From the NCBI GenBank assembly GCA_021521415.1, contig JAIQDT010003797.1:124001-188000 (forward strand): 64,000 nt of DNA. The letters are read 5' to 3'. A model generated the notes under the pieces. The model searched no databases. It was not told where the DNA came from and was given only the letters and a program-made list of their open reading frames with translations. This document shows positions 45,796-57,146 of the stretch, piece after piece. The translations under genes and the position numbers were made by a program. Within the stretch, counting starts at the first letter, position 1. Every line of letters starts with the position of its first letter. The stretch is from Bidens hawaiensis (Eukaryota > Streptophyta > Magnoliopsida > Asterales > Asteraceae).

Positions 45796-47102
45796 TGTTA
45801 GGCCTTTGAAATTTGATGTTGTGGATATATTATTCTGGAAAATGTTCTGGATCAGTTATCCTTAGCATGTATTCCATATCCTGTCAGATCAAGGATCTTC
45901 AGTACTTAACGTTGATTGCTAAGGATTGTTCTCTTTATGTTATTAATATTAACGTAGGTAAAACGACTAATGACCGAGTCCAACCCATTATTTCTCCATC
46001 AAAGTCATTAAAAAGGACGTGGTCAAGCATGAAATGGCTATGTAGAGTAATGGCCTTTACTATGGGCAAGAAAATAGGGATTTTTGTTATTAGTTTGTAT
46101 TTTATCTATATAAAGAGGCTATGACAGTTATATAGAAAAAACACAAAAAAGACACACATGTAACACACACATACACACACACTCTTAGATTTCTCTCTTG
46201 TAATCGCTGCCTTAGCTCTCACTTTGTACTACACTTCTTCGTTCACTAATAATATTGGTGATATACGATTGTCATCGCCCGGAGTTTTTATGCTGACGAT
46301 CTCATATTGATCAATGGCTTTTCCTCGTAACAAAATCATTGTGTTCCTTTCCAATTTTACTCATATAATCATCGTTATCATTCAAGCACCCTGTTAGTGC
46401 ACAGAAATTTGACACTACAGATACGTTATCCTGGTATATGTTCTTGGATCACTTAGCCTTAGTCAGATCCCGTCAGGATCAAGGATCCTCAGTACTTAGT
46501 ATTTACTAACGATTGTTTTCTGTGTATAACATTATATTTGACAGATGTAACGGCTAAGAGACCTGGTCTGCCCCCTATTTCGCAGCCTGAGTGATGGAGC
46601 ACGTGGTCAAAGTGGCTGTTACGTTTATATTTAAGATAATGGCGGATTTTTAGGAAAAATAGTTAATTGTATTTATTATTTATAACTCCATTGAGTTATG
46701 ATCAGCTAAGGCACACACCCTATACATACAACACGTTCACTATTATTACCCAGGGCAAACTGGTCCAACAACACAAACACACACACTTAGAAATCATTGT
46801 ATTACTGATCTTAATATCCACCATTGTAACCCGATTTTTGATTAATAAAGTGGTGATAGACGATATGTCATCACCCGGGGATTTTGTGCCGGTGATCCGA
46901 ACAAGATCAAGGCCTTTTCCTCGTAACAAATCCTTGTGTTTATGTTTTAAATTCTTATATAATCGTTATTATCATCATAGCACTAAACCTCACCTTACAA
47001 ATTTGGTTACTTGATCCTTAAACGATTTTTGACCAAAACACACCCTACCTCACAAAACTAATTTGGTTGCATTATCTTTGAAATTGATTTTTGACCAAAA
47101 AA
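45796..47102 (+). repeat. 3' LTR of element A, split by a nested solo LTR
   Basis: Parts 45796-46391 and 47046-47102 together match the 5' LTR (about 650 bp). The interruption is the insertion at 46392-47040 with its duplicated caccc. Confidence 0.88.
46392..47040 (+). mobile_element. Nested solo LTR, 649 bp
   Basis: Begins tgttagtgcac and ends gaccaaaaca, flanked by exact caccc on both sides (46387-46391 and 47041-47045). Its sequence is related to, but clearly distinct from, the LTRs of A and B (shared ggatcaaggatcctcagtac and cctcgtaacaaa blocks). Confidence 0.9.
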
Positions 47103-47107
47103 CCTAT

Positions 47108-47937
47108 ATGTAAAATCTAAACAAATATATGTACAATGTTATTTCTAGCTACTCTCCCGCATTTGTTCCAAATATTTCCCGAATAACATCCTTAAATATT
47201 CAAAATCACATTTGCATATTCTTCAATAGTTTGAGCAAGAAACCTAATTTCTTTCCTTTCTTCTAGTAACACTATGTCGTCCATATTCGATCCAGCTAAA
47301 GACAAAAACAACACGTATCAATTCCACCAAACGTAAAAAGATTAGATTATTCAGAAATATAAGAAAACCGACTCTATAATATATGTGAAAGTTGATCACT
47401 TAGTCGTCTGCATGAGACTACAACTTTATTAAAGTAGGTTTTGGTTCAAGTATTCTGTCAAACAATTAGTGTGCATTATAATTTACATATGAAATAAACA
47501 TTGAATGGGGTTTAAGGTAGATTATGAAAGACCATTATATGAAAGATACAACACATAATAAATTTAATTTTTCTATAACACAAATTAATTTATGTGAAAA
47601 TTACTTTGTGTGGCTCAATAAGTCATATTGTATTGGATTAGGAAAAAAGTACAGTTTCAAAGTTGTTCACTAACATCTCCTTTACATATACAATCCTCAT
47701 TAAAGCTATTTATCAAACACTTGGTGTGCATTATGTTTTCCTTTAATTTTATGTTTATTTCATTTTCAAATAATCCTTAAAACAATATATCACTCTTTTT
47801 TAAAAGGGGGTTGCGGCGCAGCTTGTTGCCCGCTTACCTGTCACTTCATTGTAAATCGTTTGGATGTTTCTATGAAATATAATATTAATTATACAAACGA
47901 ATAAAACTTCAAAAAGTGAAAGAACGAGATACATATC
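47108..47937. other. Spacer between elements A and B
   Basis: 830 bp of AT-rich DNA without a supported gene. A short GC-rich block (about 47806-47845) stands out. This is probably old target DNA that was continuous with the sequence left of 36304 and right of 57783. Confidence 0.5.
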
Positions 47938-48572
47938 TGTTAGGACTGATATTTTTCCTGCTGAGGATATATTATCCTTGAAGATATGTCTGGATCAGTT
48001 ATCCTCCTGAAGAGCTCTAAAATTATGTCGAAGATCAAGGATCCTCAGAGGTTAGTATTATTAATGATTGTTTCACGTGTGTAGGTTATTATTCAACAGA
48101 AGTAACGGCTTTGTGACTTGGTCTACCTTAAATTTCGCTACTGGAAGTTCCCAGCACGTTGTCAATGAGCGTTGGAGGAGTTGTGGAATAGTGGCGGATA
48201 ATTAGGACTTGTTGTTATTTGTATTTTCTTTATATACATAGAGATATGATCAATTAGGAACTCACTTGTACTCTCACACACACTTATAGCAGAATCAATA
48301 ACTCTCTCAATACACTAGCTTACGTTGTAACATCGATCACCATCTCCAAACACTTGTAACCTTTTTTGTGATTAATAAATTGGTGATCGACGAGTTGTCA
48401 TCACCCGGGGTTTTTTTTCTTTTGATCTGAACAAGGTCAAAGGGTTTTTCCTCGCAAAAAATCAAAGTGTTCATTCCATTTTCGTTCATATAATCACTGT
48501 TATTATCGTAACACTAAACCTCACTTTTACGGATTTGGATACATTATACTTAACAGATTTTTAACCAAAAAA
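47938..48572 (+). repeat. 5' LTR of element B
   Basis: Starts tgttaggactg and ends aaccaaaaaa (usual CA changed to AA). Contains ggatatattatcc, caaggatcctcag and other ggatcc motifs. Confidence 0.92.
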
Positions 48573-48595
48573 ATTTGGCGCCCACCGTGGGGCTT
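48573..48595 (+). other. Primer binding site region of element B
   Basis: The string tttggcgcccaccgtgggg directly follows the LTR, as in many plant gypsy elements of this type. Confidence 0.75.
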
Positions 48596-48657
48596 TGGTG
48601 CTATAATCTATATCATTCCCATCAATTTTTGATTTTTTCATACCCATATCACTATCA

Positions 48658-50218
48658 ATGGCCTCTCAATCAACCTCTGCTTCATCAACCATGCCATCAT
48701 AGGTTCCTCTCTCATCAAGGACTTTGCCACCGATGCTTCAGCCAATCACGGGAGCACAACGGCCTGCTGATGCTGGAAGCAAGACGCAACTACCAGTCTT
48801 CCAGAGCTCAAAAACCGCTGTTGCGCCGGTGGCTAATACTAACAGCGATGTTTCATCTATGTTTTCACAGGTTAAAGCATACATGGAGCAACAGAACAAG
48901 ACCAACCAAAGGATCCATCATGAGATAGAAGATCTCAAGAAGACTAAGAGGCCGACAGAGGATCACACTCCCCTGATTCCCAGGATGCTGGATTTCACCA
49001 GTCCAGGATCCCTTGCTTAGTTCACAAGGACCATCTATCCTTCAACAGGGTTTCATGGGTCAACAGGCTCAAGGATTCTCGTTGTCTCAGCTAGGATAAT
49101 CTATCCTTCAACAGGGTTCCATGGGTCAACAAGCTCAAGGAATCTCGTTATCTCAGCCAGGATCATCTATCCTTCAACAGGTTTCCATGGGTCAACAGGC
49201 CCAAGGGTCCTCATACTTCCAACAAGGATCATCCATCCTTCAACCAGGATCCTCAAGGACATATCACCATAGATCCTATAATTCCCAACCTCAAGTATCC
49301 TTCTTTCATAATCAAGGATCCTTAGGTGTTCAACATCAACGATCCTCCGAGGTCCATGAAGGAGATTTCATCCCTATGCGCACTATCATGTCGGGTGGTC
49401 CAACTCCTTTAGCAGATACTTCATACCTCAGCCAATCTTCTGGAATGCCAACATTCACCCAACAAAGAGGTAACTTTCATGATCCTATATCCTTAGATGC
49501 TAACCGTGGTTCCATGCAGGATGCAGGTATCAACCAAGCTATGGCCAAGGAACTACAAAAGCTCAAGGATATGATATCCAGTGTTCCCGGGGTGATACGT
49601 CCTATCCCCGAGATACTGGAGGGAAGCCACAAATTATCCATATTTGCTCCACCTATCTGTGATGCTGAAATCCCTAAGCGATTCCAGACCCCCAACGTGA
49701 ATACTTATGAAGGGACCACAAATCCTGAGGAGCACGTTGCACAATACAGAGAGCGGATGGAGATCAATCCTATTCCTGAAAGGCTCAAGGAGGCTTGTTT
49801 ATGCAAGGGTTTCGGATCCATTTAGTTAAAATGGCTGCTAAGTCTTCCTCCTTTTTCAGTTACTTCATTTTCCCATTTAGTTAACTTGTTCAACAGTCAA
49901 TTTTCCTGTAGTAGGAAATTTGAGAAGTTAACTAGTGATTTATACCGCGTTATCCAACCTAGTGATGAATCCCTTAGGGATTTTGTTACTAAGTTTGGCA
50001 GGGAAGCTCTAGAAATCCCAAAACTTGATATGGCTACTGCTATTAAAGCATTCAAGATGGGACTTCAGAAGGGCTCCCCCTTTTATGATGATCTTATGAT
50101 GACTCCATGCAGGACCTTGGATGAAGTCAAGGACCCAGGATCCTTAAGAAGCTCCTCAGAAAGCAACGCCACCGCTGCCAGACGCGCACGTGATCAACTA
50201 CGTCTCCAGAGACTTTGA
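48658..50218 (+). pseudogene. Gag of element B with internal 66 bp repeats
   Basis: ATG at 48658 aligns with the start of gag in A, but codon 15 is a stop. The first piece is open to 49020. A shift then leads into about three units of 66 bp (49033-49225) encoding SILQQGSMGQQAQGISLSQPG-like segments, and the frame 49121-49825 continues into the core (EIPKRFQTPNVNTYEGTTNPEEHV). A stop at 49823-49825 is followed in frame by WLLSLPPFSVTSFSHLVNLF to KMGLQKGSPFYDDLMMTPCR. The part with the Cys/His segment found in A is missing. Gag forms the particle. Confidence 0.82.
49033..49225 (+). repeat. 66 bp tandem repeat in gag of element B
   Basis: Three units containing atccttcaacagg-ttccatgggtcaacaggc. 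Units stay in multiples of three, so the Gln/Ser-rich protein repeat is preserved; one unit has a stop. Confidence 0.85.
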
Positions 50219-51092
50219 CCTATTTCGAGCTTCCTGTTCTGCAACGAGGAAGCTCACCGAAGAAACCAAGTTGGATGATGGGGAAAGACCTCTTATTCCC
50301 ACTACTTCAATAACAGATAAGAGGATCTTCTTCGGTCGAGAAGATAATACGAGTATCTAGGATCCTCATCAAGACATGCGCATGGTCAATTTCGTCTCCG
50401 GAGGATCAGACATATGCGGCACTTCCTTCTCAGCAGCTAATAGGCTTGCCCAAGGAGACAAATTGGAAAACGGGGATCGGCCAATCATATCCACCACCTT
50501 GACGACTGACAAAAGGATCTTCTTCGATGAAGAAGATAAATCAAGAATTCATGATCCTCACCATGACGGTTTGATTCACTTTATTTATTGCTAACCACTA
50601 TGTTCGCAGGATCCTGGTCGACGGTGGAAGCTCGGTCAACATCATCCAACATGATGTTCTTCAGAAGATGAACAAACCAGACTCCGAGATCACCCAAGAA
50701 CATCGGTGCTAGTTGGTTTCAGTGGAGAAACCAAGAAAACATTGGGAAACATCAACCTCCTGATATACATCGAAGGGTTAAATTCTTATCAAAGATTTTG
50801 TGTTATTGATAACCTTTCTTGTTGCAATGTTATTTTTGGCAAGCCTTGGTTACATGGGATGAAGGCGGTGGCTTCTACTTACCATCAATGCATCAAACTC
50901 CCTACCCCTTGGGGAGTAGTAAGGATAGATGGTGATCAGGTGGAGGCCAAGAACTACTATTCTTCATCAATGAAGCCGACAACCAAGCAAACTATAGCAT
51001 AGCAACCACAGCAACATCCTAGGGACGTTCTGGAAGCTCGGGAAAAAGACATTAAAGAAGTACCCTTAGATCCCGAGGATCCAGATGTAAAG
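50165..51092 (+). pseudogene. Protease region of element B, with a duplicated leader
   Basis: The leader to protease is present twice in tandem, about 190 bp apart. Both copies carry the pattern INYVS/VNFVS, then ETKLDDGERPLI/GDKLENGDRPII and DKRIFF. The protease core follows: RILVDGGSSVNII (about 50608-50646), VLVGFSGETKKTLGNINLL, and LSCCNVIFGKPWLHGM. Frames change after 50594 and around 50700, so protease is broken. Element A has a single copy of the leader. Confidence 0.78.
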
Positions 51093-53170
51093 GTGTTCCT
51101 AGGATCCAGTATCCCCACTAAGATCGAGGAGGATTTGGTATCCTTCTTAGGGAGAAGAAAATCTACCTTTGCATTTAAACATTCAGACATGGCAGGTATT
51201 TCTAAGGAGGTAATCACTCATGAATTAGGCCTTGATTTATCTGTTAAACCCGTCCATCAGAAGCGGAGAAAATTCGCTCCTGAGAGGAACACGATCATAA
51301 AAGAAGAAATTGAAAACCTTCTTAAAGCCGGTATGATCATAGAGGTTATATATCCTCGATGGTTAGCTAATGTGGTTGTTGTTTATAGAAAGAATGGAAA
51401 GTGGAGGGTGTGTGTCGATTTTACCGATTTAAACATGGCATGCCCCAAGGATCCTTTCCCGTTACCACATATATACTCCATGGTGGATGCAACGGAAGGG
51501 CATGAAATGCTTACCTTTATGGATGCTTCCTCGGGACTTCAAATAATTTAGATGGAGCCATCTGACCAAGAGGATACGGTATTCATGACTCCTACCGGCG
51601 TATACTGTTATATTGCTATGCCATTTGGACTAAGAAATGCAGGGGCAACATATCAAAGACTGATCAACATGATGTTCAAGGATCAGCTAGGCAAGACCAT
51701 GGAAGTCTACATAGACGACAAGGTAGTGAAGTCGAAGAGAGCTGAGGATCACCTCAGGGATCTTGATGAAGCATTCAATATCCTTGACAAGTATAACATG
51801 AAACTGAATCCCTCAAAATGCCACTTTGGTGTTAAGGCTGGAAAGTTTCTGGGATACATGGTGACTAAAAGAGGAATTGAAGCAAGCCCCGAGCAAATTG
51901 AAGCCATCATTAACCTAAAGTCTCCTGCAAATGCCAAGGATGTCCAAAGGCTGACAGGAAGAATAGCCGCTCTCAACATATTCATTTCCATATCTTCCGA
52001 GAAGTGCAAAGATTTCTATGACATTCTTAGAAAGAATAAGAAATTTGAATGGACGGAAAAGCATGAGGCTGCACTCAAAGCCTTGAAGGATTACTTATCC
52101 TCAGCTCCAACTCTGATGATGCATGTGGATGGATAATCCTTATACCTGTACCTAGCTGTCTCAGGAAATTTTGTAAGTGTTGTCCTTGTAAAGGATCATG
52201 AAGGTGAACAACATCCTGTGTATTATGTAAGTAAAAGTCTTTTAGATGTAGAAGCCAGGTATTCTCATTTAGAAAAATTAATTCTGGCACTTATTATGGC
52301 TTCTAATAAATTAAGACATTACTTTGAAACTCATACTATTATTTTGAGAACTAATTATCCTGTTAAGAATATACTTAGAAAGCCAGACTTATCAGGAAGG
52401 ATGGCAAAATGGGTTGTGAAGTTGAGCGCGTATGACATCCAGTATGAACCCAGAACAGCAATCAAGTCACAAGCACTAGCAGACTTTGTGGCTGATTTCA
52501 GTAGCGACATGCAGAAAGAAGCCTATTTGGAGGTTCAACAACTTGAAGAAACCAAGGATCCTTGGATCATCTTTACAAATGAAGCTTCCAACATAAGAGG
52601 AACAGGATTGGGTATCCTACTGAAATCGCCACAGGGGGCATATTACCCCAGTCTATAGCTTGTGAGTTCCAAGTGATGAATAATGAGGCAGAGTATGAAG
52701 CTCTAATAGCAGGTTTGCAATTAGCTAAATGCATGAGGATCAGGTATCTTCAAGTATATATAGATTCATTACTGATTGCTAACCACTTTAATGACTCATA
52801 TGCTGTTAAAGGAGAAAAACTAATCAAATATCTAGATGTTGTTAAGGAATTAGAAAAATCCTTCGAATTATTTAGTATTATACATGTACCAAGGGAAGAG
52901 AATGTCGGGGCTGATGCCTTGAAAAATTTAGCCTCATCCTTGAAAATTCCAGAAGACACGAAGATCCCGATCATTCATATACTCTCGCCAGCGATCGGAG
53001 AACAAGAAGTTGGGGAGATAACAACCGACAAACAAATTGTACTTTGGAATCCATCATCCTTAAATATCTCAGGATCCTGGATCCTCCCAATCAAGAAGTA
53101 CATTCAAACTGGAGAGATTCCAGCACTGAGAATCCTAAATCTTTCAAACTTAAGTATCAAATTACATTTT
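51093..53170 (+). pseudogene. RT, RNase H and second RNase H of element B
   Basis: RT is in one frame from 51093 to about 52650 with stops only at 51549-51551 and 52134-52136. Landmarks: KNGKWRVCVDFTDLNMACPK, MLTFMDASSGLQ, YIAMPFGLRNAGATYQRL and VYIDDKVVKS (YIDD at 51708-51719, with Lys after it where relatives have Met). RNase H follows with YYVSKSLLDVEARYSHLEKL. The second RNase H starts DPWIIFTNEASNIRGTGLG: the residue expected to be the first catalytic Asp is Asn (52578-52580). NNEAEYEALIAGLQLAK carries the next acid. Frameshifts near 52660 and 53170. Confidence 0.88.
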
Positions 53171-53180
53171 ATTACATGAC

Positions 53181-54338
53181 ATGTTGTATAGAAAATCTCT
53201 CGCAGGACCATACTTGAGGTGCATCGAGGATCCAGAAATCCAGAAGATGCTAAAAGATTTTCATGAGGGTGATTGTGGTAATCACACCGGAGGTAGGGCT
53301 CTGTTTTCTAGAATTCTGAGAACAGGTTATTATTGGCCCACTATGAAGAGAGACGTAGTGGAGTATTCGAACAAATGTGACTCATGTCAAAGGTATTGTA
53401 ACATACTACATCAACCAGCAGAGCCGATGTATCCTATATCCTCGTCATGGCCTTTCATGAAGTGGGGCATGGATATTGTTGGTAAGCTGCCCAAAGCCCT
53501 AGGAGGAAAAGTATTCATGATTTCAATGACTGACTACTTTTCAAAGTGGATAGAAGCAGAAGCTTTTGTCCAAGTACGCGAAATAGAGATGATATCTTTT
53601 ATTAAAAGAAATAGAATTACTAAATTTGGTATCCCTTTGGAAATTATTTGTGATAATGGTTCCCAGTTTATCGGGAAGAGAACCACTAATTTTTGTGACA
53701 GTTGGGGCATAAAGATGATTACCTCTACTCCAGTGCATCCTCAAGCTAATGGCCAGGCAGAGTCAAGTAATAAAATCATCATCAACAACCTGAAGAAGAA
53801 GTTAGGAGCCAAGAAGGGTAAATGGGCTAAAGAACTACCATATGTTCTTTGGGCCGACAGGACAACAACCAAAAATGGAACTGGTCAAACACCTTTCACA
53901 TTGGTGTTTGGCTCAGAGGCTGTGATCCCTACCGAGATGGTGGTCCCTACAGCCAGAACGGATATTCGTGATCCTGAAGCTAACAGTGGGATCCGTCTTG
54001 AAGACCTGGATACTGTTGAAGAGCTCAGAGACCTAGCCAAGATTAGAATGGCAGCATATCAATAAAGGGTAGCTGGAGCATACAACAAAAGCATAAAGAT
54101 CAGAAGATTTCAAGAAGGAGATCTAGTTTTGAGGAAAGCCTTCCAAAACACAACCAATCCGGCTGATGGGAAGCTAGCATCCAAGTGGGAAGGTCCATAT
54201 TTAATTGAGTCGGAGGCAGGAAAGGGGGCATATCATTTGATCACTATGGAAGGCAACAGGTTACCCACAGCATGGAATGCTATCAATCTCAAGAAGGATC
54301 TATTATTCTTAGAGGATCAAGGATCCCAGAATTGGTAA
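53181..54338 (+). pseudogene. Integrase and end of pol of element B, one in-frame stop
   Basis: Open except for a single stop at 54063-54065. The HHCC zinc part is complete (HEGDCGNH ... CDSCQRY). The DDE core has [22 protein letters not shown] and QANGQAESSNKII, all three acids present. After the stop, the same frame continues with RRFQEGDLVLRKAF and SKWEGPYLIESEAGKGAYHL, the usual C-terminal integrase tail, ending at 54338. This is the best-kept integrase of the two complete gypsy elements. Confidence 0.9.
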
Positions 54339-54774
54339 TATCTATCTGATCATTTACTCTTTTTAAATTCTTATTATTAATTTAAGGATAGTATATTCAT
54401 AACATTTTATCTTTTCCAAGTTCTAAGTAACAATGCAGGATTACAATAATATATTTGATGATCAAGAGGTTGGCCACCTCTCCTTTACATTTAAGGTACT
54501 TTACTATTTCCCTTGGCCTTGCTCACGATTATATATGACCCCCGATGGTAATATCCCCTAAGGTTTAAAGGTTTTCACCTTTCTTACGAATTAGAGTTTC
54601 TACACTCTCGCATGTGGCGCATGTTATCCAACGTATACTCCGGGGCAGCCGGACCAGTACATGCTTAGTGGCTGACAATTTCATTGTTTTCGGCTATATG
54701 GAGGATCCTACGATTTATGGTAGATGTACCATACCACCGGTTAATAACGTTTTCGCGTTATCTCACATTTGGGC

Positions 54775-54990
54775 TAAATCTCGGTTTGGGCGAGTCCCCA
54801 GTTAACATAAGTATTTTGGGCTTGTCCCCAGTTTTTGGGCTTGTCCCCAGTTTAGGCTTGTCCCTAGTTTGGGCTTGTCCCCAGTTCACGTGCTTGTTCC
54901 CAGTACACGGGCTTGTCCCTAGTAGCACGGGCTTGTCCCCAGTTTGTTTATGGGTTGTCCCCGGTTTAATGGGTTTAATCCCAGTTAACA
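54775..54990 (+). repeat. Minisatellite in the 3' region of element B
   Basis: About nine copies of an 18-24 bp unit gggcttgtccccagttt with length variation. Homologous in position and unit to 43206-43320. Tandem repeats in this part of Tat/Ogre-type elements are known as a source of satellites. Confidence 0.9.
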
Positions 54991-55334
54991 TATAAGTTGT
55001 TTGCAACAGATTTTCTAAGTTCAACACGAAGACAAAGTCCTATGGATTCAGGATCCTTAGATTACTTCTTTAAGGATCGTCGAAGATTCTGTACTTATGA
55101 TAACTTAGGTCTACTTAGACCTTATGGAAATTAAAGAACAGGGGCACCAAAGGTTTCATCCCCACAAACAGAGGATCCATCCACCTTCAGTACCCCTGAG
55201 AATTGTCTAGAGGATCAGTGATCCTTAAATCCTACTTACTACTATCTATTACAAACCATAGCCATTGTTCATAAAAACATCAACATAAAAAAAATTGGGC
55301 TTAGGTCGTGTCTTCTTTATCCTTCATCGCCCAA

Positions 55335-56931
55335 TTAAGATGCATCTTCACCATCCGCAGCGCCTGCTTCTTCACCGGTTTCAGGCACATCCTTGTCTCC
55401 GCTCGTCCAAGCAACATTCTCCTCAGCCATCTTCTCGTCCTCATCGCCACCAAGAGCCGCCAAGGTAGTATTCCACTTCTGCACGTTCCAGGATGCCTTA
55501 TTGAAAGCAGGATCACCGGCCTCCATCGCCATCTTAATCCTTGCTTGCAGCACTGAGCTGGCCGCCCACATCTTGGCCTCATCTGTTGCCTGCTTGACTT
55601 CTTCTTGGCGCTGGGCATCTGTTGTGGATATCTGATCCTCAAGCTGCCTCTTGAGTTGGGCCAGAGCTTTGTCCTTATTGACCACCACATTCCCTAACCC
55701 AGACAGCTTATCACTCATCTGGCTTACAATTTTTCATAATGTTCTTTAAAAGCATTCATAGCCTGTAAACAATCATTGAGAAGGGATTAAAAGGATATTA
55801 GATCCTTAAGAGCATGATACAAGATACTTACAGTGAGGACCATGTCATAATGGGTTTCAGGATCAGAGGACCTCTTTCTTTTAGAAGCGGCTGACTTAAC
55901 TCGGGTAGTTGCAGTCTTGGGCTCGGAACTAGTTGTTGCCTTCAGAGCTTCTTTCTTGATATCTTGAGGAGTGAGCATACTATCGATGTCTTCCAGGGAG
56001 AACTTGCTAGAAGACTTCTGAGACTTCTTGGTACCTACAAAAAATTAGTTAACAGACAAGTATTCTATCTAATCTTATTTACTTTGAAATTATTATAATA
56101 AACTTACTTGACATATTCGAATCCGAGGAAATCTCACAAAAAGCTTCGATGAAACGGGCTTGAAAAGTTCTAATCTCTGTATCCAGAGCAAGGAACCGTT
56201 TTGTTTTCTCTTCTGTGCTAGGTAATTTAGCCAAAGAAGCGAAGTTCTCAACTGCAAGTAAAAAGAAGACTCAAAGTTAAATTAATCATCAAGGATCCTA
56301 TTATTTTTTAAGGATCCAGGATCTTACCTTTTCTAACCCATTTTGAAGAAAGATCATCCCCTCCGGGTATGGAGTCATGTCTCACGAAGAAAAACTAATT
56401 CCTCCAAAAGGAATCATTTACGGCGACTTTCAAAATCGGATGGGGTTGTCGAGGCTTGGATTTCAAAATGAATCGGGCAAGACCATGGGTAGTAAGGGTG
56501 TAAAGATGAGATAGCTCTTGAAGGCTGAAGTCGATTTTCTTTTCTTCAATAATTCTTTCAATAGTGATGAGGACTCTCCAAATCATAGGCATAGCCTGGA
56601 TGTAGGATATGCCGGTGGAATCGAAGAAGCTTTGTGTGAAAGAAGGAAACTAATAACTGTAGCCGATAAGGAAAGGGCAAGCCAGAAAACACACCCAAGT
56701 CTTTGAGTATATGTCGCAACGGATGCTGGATTCATACGGCCGGAATAGGGTTTGTGGCGGAAATAAAGAACGATACTCATCGACTTCTGGATCTGTGAGT
56801 TTGCAGATTTCAATAGAGGGGTTGGCTATGAGATTTTGTGGCTCCATCTTTGACAACTCAGATTCATCGGAAGATTGCTCGAAAGGTTTAGAAGGAGGTA
56901 GAGAAGATGAAGTGATAAACATTATTATCAA
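55335..56931 (-). pseudogene. Antisense gene of element B (Transposase_28-like), four exons with clear splice sites
   Basis: Starts near 56931. Exon 1 is one frame to a donor at about 56327 (gtaagatcc), with NPSIEICKLTDPEVDEYRSL, SYIQAMPMIWRVLITIERII and THGLARFILKSKPRQPHPIL; stops at 56650 and 56395 interrupt it. Exon 2 begins after ttacttgcag at about 56254 and ends at gtaagt near 56107. Exon 3 (about 56037-55832) is Lys/Ser-rich (TRVKSAASKRKRSS), a likely nuclear-targeting segment. Exon 4 begins after tttacag near 55761, has a frameshift near 55720, then encodes a coiled coil and acidic tail to a stop at 55335. Reading direction is opposite to pol. Function unknown; product could be chromatin- or Gag-associated. 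Confidence 0.75.
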
Positions 56932-57146
56932 AGAAAATAAGAGAGGAAAGAAAGGATACCTGCCGTGACGCCTGGATATGTGATTATAAAAGGGATATAG
57001 GACGGCATATATAGGCGGTTATGATTGTATCAAGGGCTAAATGGTAAATATTTCTGGCAAACCGCCCCATCATCCAGTTTTCGCAGAAGATTCAAATTTC
57101 AAAATGCCAGCTGTAAAACATAAACACCCGCCATTTTGGAGGCAAT

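Larger units (their letters stand above)
36309..47102 (+). mobile_element. Ty3-gypsy element A (Tat type), complete but decayed
   Basis: Bounded by an exact 5 bp target duplication cctat (36304-36308 and 47103-47107) and by LTRs at 36309-36955 and 45796-47102, the latter interrupted by a nested solo LTR. Internal order is primer site, gag, protease, RT, RNase H, a second RNase H, integrase, a 3' minisatellite and an antisense intron-containing gene. RT before integrase defines Ty3-gypsy; the second RNase H defines the Tat group. Many stops and frameshifts are present in every domain. Confidence 0.92.
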
